Shown here one piece after another: positions 12,501 to 20,838 of a DNA stretch of 64,000 bases. Within the stretch, counting starts at the first letter, position 1; the number at the start of each line of letters is the position of its first letter. The notes below the pieces were generated by a model. The model did not search any database, was not told where the DNA came from, and saw nothing but the letters and a program-made list of their open reading frames with translations. The stretch comes from Dipylidium caninum (Eukaryota; Platyhelminthes; Cestoda; Cyclophyllidea; Dipylidiidae): assembly GCA_017562135.1 (NCBI GenBank), contig QEYB01000629.1:62001-126000 (forward strand), in the 5' to 3' direction. Both the position numbers and the translations under genes were made by a program.

Positions 12501-15500
12501 ACACTCCTTTTAGTGTGTGACTGTAATCCAGAATATGTTTGTGAGGCCAAGGGGGGTAGAGAATTCCGCTCCTCCATTTGGAGGAAAAGGCTCCATGAAT
12601 TCGTGCTCATCTCTGTGATCTGCATGTTTCGGTTGCATAAGAGATGAGAGGGGGCGATCTGAACTGCTGCTGATGATGATGATGGCGCGGAGAGGGGACT
12701 GATAAGGCATTCATTATCATGCGTTTCTTTTTTTCTCTTCCCCCTCCAGGCAAGAAGGATGAAATCATTCGACTCACGGAACAGTTACTAGCGGCCGCCA
12801 CTGCTTGCGACTACGAGGGCTACACGTAGGTCTCCTTGCTCTCCCCTCTAACACCGACGTGTGTGAAGTAGAATTGTTAACTTTTCCTCATTACGCCTGT
12901 CACTCTTCGCATTTTTGTTTTTTCATGACAGCAGTATTGTCGGCTATTTAAGCATACCAGTTGGCGCTCATTTTCCACCATTTCCACTTTTCCTTCCAAC
13001 CACCTTCAATGTCTCCAGTGCTGTTGCTGTCCATGGCTCCATTTGAGCCTTTACCTTTCCTCTTACCCCTGTGCAGACGTCTGATGTGCCCCAAGTTCAC
13101 CTACTTTGGACCGGACGTTCGTGGGACGCTCGTTGAAGGCTGTGATTTCCATAAATTCTACTTTGATCAAGGTAATTCTCCCCTCTCACCTTCACCCCCT
13201 TTTGTTCCCCTTTTATGTCTCTCTGGCTTCTTTAATGCTGCCAAAAGAAGGTCGTCACGTGGCCTACACAATTCCACACCCTCAAGCAACCACTTTCTTC
13301 GTAGATTCTCACGCTGCTCGTTCACGCTAAATCGTCCGGGAAGTAGAGATTTAAATCTGCAGCTTGGTTGGTGTGTTTTATTCCTCCCTTTCCCTGAAAT
13401 CCACGAGTTACGACAGGAAGTCGGATGCTCCATGCTGAAGTCCATTGGCCAGGAAGGTGTCGCTCGAGGAGGAGACTGGACCTCACGTTGTAGGGGCGAT
13501 AATCATGAATGACGGCTAACGGGGCAGTATGGGATTCGACACTCAACAAAGGGTACGCTATCCAGGTCCTCAATTGAAACATTAACCCTGGGGCAACGCC
13601 CCTCTCGCCGCCCGTGTAACAGCCCCTGTTCACGGCCGTGGTCTCCGCGTTGTGGGACGTGGATTCTGCAAGGCAGTCCACTAGAATTATGACTGAGGTC
13701 TGATTCAAGTGTTCGTGTAGACGGCAACTGTGGCCTTGGTCGTGACAACCGAGAAGAGTAGGCCTACGCGAGAGTTGGTAAAGTGGAATGACCAGATGGA
13801 GGGTGAAGAGGGTGGGCTCGAGGAGAGAACTGACAGTCATCTGTTGGCCACTCTGATTAAATCGCCACTTGGGAGACCACATGGAACGACAAGGCACGGT
13901 GGATGGCAAGCAGTGTTTTGGTGGAAACGGTGCTAACAATAACTCGACAGAGGTTGGATTTGTTTGATGGACCTGTCTGATAGAGGATGATCTCGATTCC
14001 CCGGAGGATGGTTTTTGTTCTATTTGCTTATCTCGAGTTTGCTCCTTTCTTTCTAACTCAGTGGTCGTTAATCTCGAGTCATCTTGCCTCTGACTAACCT
14101 ATCTATTTCAAAGCGAGATTTTGAATCAACTTGGGGCTTTTCGGGTGGTGCAGAAGTAAACCTCCCACGAGACTCATAAAAGAGTCATCTTTTTCTTCTT
14201 GGGCTTCGGGCATGCCGACTCTCCATAGTCAAACCGCTGAGAAATGGTGGTGGTGGTGAGGCAGAGAATTGCCTTACCAGGATTTTCATCTCTTCTCTTC
14301 GTTTGCTGTTCAGACAGCAGGTTCGACGGGCAGCGGGGCGAGAATGGCAGTAGCGGTCATGGTGGGCGGGGTGTAGGCCAAGGTGCGCATCTAACCTCCC
14401 TCTCTCTCCGCAAACTATTTCAATATTGCTGCCTTGGCGGTGCTGTCGGTATGGTAATCTTGGCTCACCCACCCACCCACACGCCCGCCTGCCACACCCA
14501 CGGCCGAGCGATTTGCGGCCTTCATTGCCACCATCATCGACACCAAATTTCTGTTGTCACCTTAAATAACTGGTTCACTCGCTTACTTTCTCTAATCCTC
14601 CCTCGCGTTTTCCTTCCTCCTTCCTAATGCACAGATCGCAGTGGTTCAACTTATGCTTTAAAATAATTTAAACTGCTCCATGTATATTTAGGAGTCGCAG
14701 GTGCGGTTTCAGCCGAATTTATTTTGAAATCATTGGGGCTTTTCTGAGCCTGGTGGGCGTTGGAAGGCTTGTGATTAAACTTTCAGGTGATAGGCAACGT
14801 GGAGTAGTTGGGAGTGCTGTTGCTCGCGAGGCAAAAATTTTACTCGGCGTTACTGACTGTCTTTTCCAGGGGGGCATTTTTGCTGGTAGCAGCAGGATGC
14901 TATGGACGCCGAATCGGGTTTTAGTAAGGGCTAATAGCGGCTGAGCCAGTGTGAGTTTTTCACCCCCTGTAGCCGCAACTCGAACTCTCCTTCCTCTGAG
15001 TTCCATTGTTAGTACAGATTTGGTTTACTTACCTGCTTGTGTTCGCAAATTTGCGCATATTCGTAGGCGTTTTTTTCCTTCCCATCGTGCACAACAACCC
15101 GTGAGTCCATGCTCATTTCTCAGTTTGAGATTATTTTCAGTTAGGAGCGGATTTATCTCGCCGTTGTCGTCCCATTCTTTCGTCCTCCTCCTCGCTTCAA
15201 TACCCTGCCACATCCTCCTCCGCCTCTTTCACACGTGTTTATGTGTGTGTATGTGTGTGTGAGTTCAACGCCTGGCGTCTTATTTATTCATGCCACGCCA
15301 CAATGCCGCTCCAGACGCACCCACCCATCCGCTCACACGGGAAGGCAGGCAGCTCCTCACTCAAGTGCACGAGACGACGACTCGACGGAGGCCGTCGCAG
15401 AGACTAACTCCGTGCCATCTGCTCCCCCCCCCGCGCTCCCGCCCCCGCCCACCCACTTACACACGCACACACTCGCTCTGCAGCCTGTGTGCTTCCTCGC

Positions 15501-18500
15501 CAAAATGGGGCGTCCGTTGGTGGTGGCAAACTACTCTCGGAGGACGGTCGGTGGGGCGGGGGGAGGGGGGCATATGAGGGCGTAGTGGACCACGCACAGA
15601 CGCATCTGATTCGGGGGGAGGGAGGGGGGTGAACGCACTCCAACCCTGATGAGGTCGTTTCATCGGGGAAAGTGGAATGTGGACCAGAGGCGGAATAACT
15701 TTTTCCCTGCGATTCCAACGTTCATTCTGTCAGAGGAGACCTCGCGGGTGAGGCGGTTGGCGACACGGACGGCCACTATGCGCCGGACTCATGAGTCTGC
15801 TCCCCACAGTGGGCATCGTAGTCGCATAAAAGCGTTCACATTTCATGGTTGAAGGTGTATCTACGGGGGTGGAACTCGCAGCGTTGACAGGTTTGTTTAT
15901 GGAAAATTGTGGACTGGGTTGGTGTTACAGAATTTGGGAATTAGGCAGCAAGTAGCTGTTGTCTCCGAAAATGGCATTCGTATTCTACTGCTTCATAGAA
16001 TTTGGTGTATGCGGAGCCATGGGATTCCCTCCGTCGTCTTGTTCCATCTCTTCCTCCTAGGTCTCCAGAAACACTTGAGGAGATCAGGTTATTTTTGAAC
16101 GCTGTGCTAACAGGTCACTTTTTTTGTTTCCGCGTCACTCCCTCAACATTTCCATGAAGGTGGGAACGCCATTGTAAGAGCAGTCGCTGCCCCATCGCGG
16201 GCGGTAATAACCGCATCATCAGCTCCGCCTGCGAAAACGCACTGACCGCGTCTCCTTTGCAGCGCTCATTTCTCCCCCCCACTGAGGATGAGTGTGACTG
16301 TGTGTGTGTGTTGTTTTAGACAAACCGGAGATGCTGCCACCACCTCGTGAGGATTTTGACGGTAACTTTCGTAGCCGTTGCCTAACTCCTCCCATCCGTT
16401 CTAGCTCCACTAATTCGTCAGTGTCAGTACCCACCTGCCCCCTCGTCCACCCCCTCCTCTCCGTTTCTGCTCCACTAGCTCTTCCAGTCTTTGTGCGTAG
16501 CCCCTCGGTCCGCGTCTCTTCTCCTCTCTGCCTGTCACATTCCACAGCATCATAATCTCCTTTCCACAAGCCCGAAACGTGCGGATTCCAGCTGCACCCC
16601 GATAGCACAGCCACCGCCACTGCCAGCACCACGATCGACTCGAAAAATGCCCTTAATGCGCCCTTTCTGCTTCCTTTTAGTCATTCGAAGTCGTTGTTCA
16701 AGTCGGTTCGGACCACCATCCAAAACCCCACGGTCCATCTGCTCTCCGAGGACGCCGCCTGCATCGCCTACATCCGCCTGACTCAGTTCACCGACAAGTG
16801 AGTTGTCCGACGCGTTGCGCAGAGTTGACCTCGCGCGTTCTCCTTTCGATCTTCCAGTTGTGCATTTTGTAGCCTCTCAACAGGAAGGCAAGCTTTTTGC
16901 CCTCTCGCAGGGAGGCATTTGTTGGGAATGCATAATTTTTTTCACTAAGTGTCGAGTTTGGAGCGCTCAACGGAGGTGAATTGGTGATCAAAAGTGCTGC
17001 GCGGCATTGGTTTGGTGGGATTGTAGCATCTCACTGCGACTAGCCTGTTTCATACAGCAAAATCTCGACTTCGTCTCGTTATGCAGTAATTTCAACCTCT
17101 CCTTTTACTTGCGGAGGGGAAATTTGCGCCACCATAAATTCTGCCATGGTTTCGTTATCCATACACTGGGAGTTATGACCCGAATGGTCTCTCCTCCTCC
17201 TCCCTTTCTTCCCCATCGAGTCAGTGGAACTCCTTCGTGCGATTAGAACATCGTCGGCTACGGACCGGGCAAGGCCTTCCTTTTAGAAGCGTCTCTTCCC
17301 TGTTAATTGTCCGACAAAGCGTGGAACACGAGCACTTGGGAGATGGTACAGTAGCGCCGCAGACTTCCTCGTAGTGCCGTGTGGCCCTGGCACTGCGGGA
17401 CTGTTGGGTGACCTGCTTCTCCGCGACTTGGGGGCCTCCTGAAGGCGGCATTCGCATCGCGAAGTGACAATGCCAACAGCGTTTGAGGCCGTTTCTCTCG
17501 ATGTCAGCTTCAAACTTGTCTCGCCGTAATGGGCACTTGTGGACTAGGCTTTCTACACTGCTCGTGGGTGAATCCAGCACCCCGCGAATCGTTCGGTTGT
17601 TTACTCGGATCCAATGCTTTTCGTTTATTTGCCGTGAGGGGTTGCCTGGTCTTCGACTCTTACCTCTGCAGCTCAGGACGGAGACGAGTGCAGTCTCCAG
17701 CGCATGCTGGCACTGCCGTCTCCAATCTCTGGGCGGGGGGGGGGGCGGGGGCTGGCTCGGAGGTGTGCCTCTCCGGCCTCGGGGGCAGTTCTTCAGTGCT
17801 CCCAAAAATGTGTCTGCGCGCCAATTTAGTGAATGCGAGACAGCTTGGAGCTTTAGAAGACATCACGATTTCCGACTTTTGGGAGCTTTTGTATTCCCTC
17901 GAAGGTCTTCTTCATGAGTCGACGCAGTTTTATGCCAACTGCTCATCTATTTGGCCATCCGATGGCGGATCGCCCGCGATTCCTGGCACTGAGGGAGTCT
18001 TGCAAATTTTGTTTTGACTTTAAGGACTGGGTGGTGCCATTCCGAGTCCTCTTCCACTTATTCGGCGACGTCCACCGTTGCAACCTCCACGCTGATCAAC
18101 TTGAGTGAGAAAGTGAAGAGTATTTTATTTTGTGTTTAGTTTTGCTCATTCCCGAGTCAACCGCTGATTGGTGCTACCCCTGCCTCCTTTTTGTTGTCAT
18201 TGGAGATGTCTCTCTCTCTCTCTCTCTCTCTCTGTGGGAAGCGTTGGAGAATGACATGTCTTGTCTCGGCCTCGGCGCCCCCAGGAGGCGCGCCCTCCTC
18301 CTCCCCCTCTCCTCCCAACTGCGAATAAATTCCGAGGGCGTAGGGTGCAGGCCTGGCGCTCCCCTAAGTGCCGTAAAGTGCCGGGCAATATTCTGCACTC
18401 AGCCCACCTCTTTTTGTCGTTGCCTTGCCTTGCGAACGTTGTCTAATAATAAAGTCGACTTTTTATGGTATATCAACCTTGATGTTGTGGCCCGCTTCCT

Positions 18501-19109
18501 ATCCGCGCCATCATTTGATCCTTCCCCCACCCTTTGATGTCTGCGGAGAGGCCTGTGCACTGCCCTTTTGCGGGCCAGGTGGCCTTTATCGAAGACAGTC
18601 CACCTCCGCCGCCGGTCTCCACGCGAAATTGTGTCTTGGGCTGGGCGTCGGATGTGCGCCTCGCCTCGATGGTTCTTTGTTTGCATGACCCTGCACCACC
18701 AGCCACCAGTGGAGGTCACTCGGCCTCCAGGTTCGCTTCCAATAGTTCGTCAAACGGTGGAAGAAGCACCAGTATCGTTTGTTGGGAGTGTTGAATACGC
18801 TCCATAGTTCCTGCTCCGATGGAAGTTCGTCTTATTTGCCCTGCGTATGTTTAAGGTGCTCCTCGGCTGCCGCGACTGGGCGACCCGATGGCATTAGCGC
18901 CAACAGTGCTCTCCTTTGACCGTACTTTTCCCCGTTCCAGATCGGACGTGCTGTACACACAGCAGACGGAGGAGACTCGCGTGTGGGCGCGTCGTCATGG
19001 CGTCTGGCAGAACGTGCACGTGCACCGGTCCTGCCTGAACACGCCCGGGCAGCCGAACAACCCCAGTGGTTCCCTCAGCACTGCGGCGAGTATCGCCTAC
19101 CCCCTCTGA
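488..19109 (+). CDS. CaMKII: CaMKII, 3' half of gene (partial; kinase domain is left of the window)
   Basis: This is the C-terminal half of calcium/calmodulin-dependent protein kinase II, a multimeric Ser/Thr kinase activated by Ca2+/calmodulin. Exons read: 488-571, 5331-5373, 8855-8974, 12750-12825, 13077-13171, one ending at 16797 (start uncertain, 16611 or 16681) and 18941-19109 (stop TGA 19107-19109). The order matches the family: autoregulatory segment with MHRQET (regulatory Thr codon at 527), calmodulin-binding helix [15 protein letters not shown], a Ser/Gly-rich linker, then the hub (association) domain with [19 protein letters not shown] and EETRVWARR. Phase is consistent at all but one junction. 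The weak point is the join after FYFDQ, where about five hub residues are not placed. The kinase domain must lie upstream of base 1. The protein ends with a tail of roughly 25 residues after the hub, rich in Pro, Ser and Asn, longer than the short vertebrate C-terminus. Identification is very secure; exact exon content between 13172 and 16680 is not. Confidence 0.95.
572..5330 (+). other. CaMKII intron, 4.76 kb
   Basis: This intron lies between the two halves of the calmodulin-binding segment. Short open frames are present on both strands, but none carries a family motif or has matching splice phase. The only local structure noted is a purine/pyrimidine-alternating stretch rich in GCAC and GTGC units at about 3770-3895. 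No other gene is seen. Confidence 0.8.
5331..5373 (+). CDS. CaMKII: CaMKII exon: calmodulin-binding helix, second half
   Basis: This is a 43-base exon between acceptor ggtttttag and donor gtaagt, encoding [14 protein letters not shown] plus one base of the next codon. It completes the calmodulin-binding segment. The adjacent Thr-Thr pair (5343-5348) matches the inhibitory autophosphorylation sites of the family. It joins in phase to both neighbouring exons. Confidence 0.95.
5374..8854 (+). other. CaMKII intron, 3.48 kb
   Basis: No gene or RNA recognised. It contains a (GGA)n-type tract at about 7147-7175 and AT-richer sequence than the desert further right. Confidence 0.8.
8855..8974 (+). 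CDS. CaMKII: CaMKII exon: variable linker
   Basis: This 120-base exon between acceptor tcctccccag and donor gtacgt has matching phase on both sides. It encodes a low-complexity linker ([20 protein letters not shown], then a Lys/Gly/Pro/Asp/Glu-rich stretch ending SKEAK) joining the regulatory segment to the hub. This part of CaMKII is the usual site of alternative splicing and is poorly conserved, so the call rests on phase, splice sites and position. Confidence 0.85.
8975..12749 (+). other. CaMKII intron, 3.78 kb (possible site of alternative linker exons)
   Basis: The intron sits where CaMKII genes usually carry alternatively spliced linker exons. Candidates such as a 12-base phase 1 segment at 11822-11833 were considered but cannot be supported from sequence alone. 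The flanking exons join in phase without it. Confidence 0.7.
12750..12825 (+). CDS. CaMKII: CaMKII exon: start of association (hub) domain
   Basis: This 76-base exon between acceptor cccctccag and donor gtaggt encodes [20 protein letters not shown] and then YEGYT, the first helix of the hub domain that assembles the holoenzyme. Its phase fits direct splicing from 8974 (codon A|GC, Ser). Confidence 0.93.
13077..13171 (+). CDS. CaMKII: CaMKII exon: hub domain, central part
   Basis: This 95-base exon between acceptor cccctgtgcag and donor gtaatt encodes [20 protein letters not shown] and then [11 protein letters not shown]. It corresponds to the family segment ending in FHRFYFEN. It ends in phase 1. 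Confidence 0.93.
15213..15450 (-). repeat. Inverted repeat pair A, right copy
   Basis: This is the reverse-complement partner of 1-290, lying in the CaMKII intron between the exons at 13171 and 16681. Aligned blocks are nearly identical. It has small indels (for example an added (CA)n unit near 15246) and lacks the tandem GTGAGTG stretch of the left copy. No coding frame or transposase-like protein is seen in either copy. Confidence 0.85.
16320..16361 (+). CDS. Possible CaMKII cassette exon (42 bases)
   Basis: A 42-base open segment lies between a good acceptor (ttgttttag) and a donor (gtaact). It is phase 1 on both sides, so it could be included or skipped without changing frame. It would encode [14 protein letters not shown]. 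No such insertion is usual at this point of the hub domain, so it may be a chance splice-site pair. RNA evidence would decide. Confidence 0.3.
16681..16797 (+). CDS. CaMKII: CaMKII exon: hub domain, strand segment (start uncertain)
   Basis: The segment encodes [20 protein letters not shown] and then [19 protein letters not shown], clearly the family block containing TTILNPHIHL and CIAYIRITQ. The donor is gtgagt at 16798. The acceptor at 16680 (ttccttttag) is strong but does not match the phase left by the exon ending at 13171. The same frame is open upstream, and an acceptor at 16610 would match that phase, adding a block containing [10 protein letters not shown]. The true 5' edge is therefore unresolved, and a microexon may exist. 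Confidence 0.9.
16798..18940 (+). other. CaMKII last intron, 2.1 kb
   Basis: It contains a (TC)n run at 18209-18233. A long minus-strand open frame (17221-17805) shows no recognisable domain and overlaps other frames, so it is not called as a gene. Confidence 0.8.
18209..18233 (+). repeat. (TC)n microsatellite
   Basis: Uninterrupted run of about 12 TC units. Confidence 0.9.
18941..19109 (+). CDS. CaMKII: CaMKII last exon: end of hub domain and C-terminal tail
   Basis: The exon opens after acceptor cccgttccag in the phase left by the donor at 16798. It encodes [20 protein letters not shown] and then [10 protein letters not shown], which ends the hub fold, followed by a tail ([20 protein letters not shown] and IAYPL) before TGA at 19107-19109. 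The family usually ends soon after HFHRS, so this tail is an extension. Confidence 0.95.
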
Positions 19110-20790
19110 CGAGCCAGTCCGCCGACGACCGGGTCCGGCCTCGAGGCCCGCTAGCGTGTGTACAGACACGGAACTTGTACCACCACACTGACGCCCCGCC
19201 CCGCTCCCTCCTCCCCCATTAGCGTTCTCTTATTGGTGCTTTCAACCCAACTCCTGTCAGCTTTATCTCCGCCACCACCAACTCCTATTAACTTCTTGAG
19301 TGTGCATTCCATCGGACAGAGCAAGACCCTTCCAGTCGAAGTCCGACCCCGCCGCCTCCCCTCTCCCGTCGTTGACACGCGATCTGACCAAGCGAGGCGT
19401 TCATTTATTGCCGTTTCACTAACCGACTGATTGTCCTCCTTTTGTTTGTATGCAATCCTTCACCCACTCTATTTATCGCGAACGAGGAACAAAGCTTGTA
19501 GTCTGTTGTTACTTCTCCTCTCCGCCCACTTCCCCATCAGAAGACCCCCACATGCCCTCGCCCTTCCGCCCCTCCTCCCCTTCTGTGCTCTAATAATATT
19601 TCGATGTGCTGCTGCTGCTACCTTATGTGACTGAGCGAGTGTGAATGTATTTATATTATACATAAAACCTACGTGTTTGTGAGGAGAGATGGCGGGCAGG
19701 GGTGCACACACGTGCACACTTGCCTGCACACACGCACATTCACGCATCCTCACATGTGTGTGTGTGTGTGTGTACGTGTGTTCGATTTCACCCAAATATA
19801 ATCGTTTATGCGTGAACATTTTCTCTCGTCCGGAGCGCCTTATTTTAATGCAGGGGAGGAGCCGGGGGGATGTCGAGTGCTTCTCGCGCTCTTACGGCTG
19901 CGCAGGCCCTCGGTGTCCGACCGCCTCTCTGGTTGCGCGGGGGCGGGGGGTTTCGAGCACCACGGGTGTGCAGTGCACGGAACCCGGTGAGCGGCGGCCT
20001 CTTGTCTCCTGTACAGTGGAAAAGCAGGCGGGGGGCCGCAGGCCTCCTTGAATAGTCTGCGCCAGACTCGGGGACGAGGTTTCGCCTCGGAGGCGGTCCC
20101 GCCACGAGTGTGGCTCACGTCGAGCGCGTGGGACGGCCGGGCGAGGCAGAAAGACAAAAGCGGCGAGCGAGGCCACGACCCTGAGCCTGCCTGGATGGTG
20201 AAGCCGGTGTGTCGGGCTTCGGTGGTGTCACGCCGGCTGCGTCGCTATGGACGGGGGCGACTTGGAGGTCCAAGAGGGTCTCCATCCAGTCGGCGAGCGG
20301 CAGGCTGCGGTGAACACTTCCCCACTGACACCAGCCCTCGGGGTCGAGGGTGCTGACGCGCAGCAGCAGCAGCGGCGGCCGACAACCTGTTCGGCGCCTG
20401 CGTAGGGCTCTCGAATGCAAGGTGGAGCGAGTGAACGGGTGCAACTGGCTGTCGCGCGCATCCCACTCTTGTCTGCCCACGAAGTTTTGACAGGTTGACG
20501 AGCGGCGGGGCATAACGAGCACAAGCGACAAGATATTGTTAAATTCGTATGTAGTGAAGGCGGATTTGTACTAAATCATGCAAGCAAATAGTCGGAGGCT
20601 GAAGTGGGGAGCGTGAAGGGGACTCTTCTCCTTATTGCTGTCGTTTTCAACCTAAAAATTGAGGGGAATGGAGTCTGTAATTCGGAGGACTGCGAAAAAT
20701 GCCAAAATAAGCATAAAAAGGGCCTCAAAATTGTTGAGAGACGATATTAAGAGGTGTATGCAGGCGGCGGGAGTGACGGCCATCGTGCAC
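19110..20790 (+). other. CaMKII 3' flank / probable 3' UTR
   Basis: It follows the CaMKII stop codon. No canonical AATAAA was found in the first 1.5 kb, so the transcript end cannot be placed. It contains the TG microsatellite at 19755 and becomes GC-rich from about 19850. Confidence 0.5.
19755..19773 (+). repeat. (TG)n microsatellite
   Basis: Run of TG units followed by TACGTGTG, about 650 bases after the CaMKII stop and probably in its 3' flank or UTR. Confidence 0.85.
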
Positions 20791-20838
20791 TTACGTCACT
20801 GAATTGGCTAATTTTTCATTGGCTAATTGTGGGCCAAT
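20791..20838. promoter_or_regulatory. CRE-like site plus three CCAAT boxes
   Basis: TTACGTCA (20791-20798) is a CRE-type site. ATTGG at 20803-20807 and 20818-20822, and CCAAT at 20834-20838, give three NF-Y-type elements within 36 bases. Such spacing is typical of animal proximal promoters, but no gene is recognised on either side, so the target is unknown. Confidence 0.4.

Larger units (their letters stand above)
13172..16680 (+). other. CaMKII intron region, 3.5 kb, incompletely resolved
   Basis: The region holds the right copy of inverted repeat A (15213-15450), the possible 42-base cassette (16320-16361) and a TG-rich run at about 16283-16311. A short stretch of hub coding sequence is probably hidden here, because the phase of the flanking exons does not match at the best acceptor. 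No other gene is seen. Confidence 0.7.

Noticed and set aside
17221..17805. 194-codon minus-strand frame in the last CaMKII intron
   Set aside because: No domain, overlapping plus-strand frames of similar length, and low-complexity Pro/Arg content.
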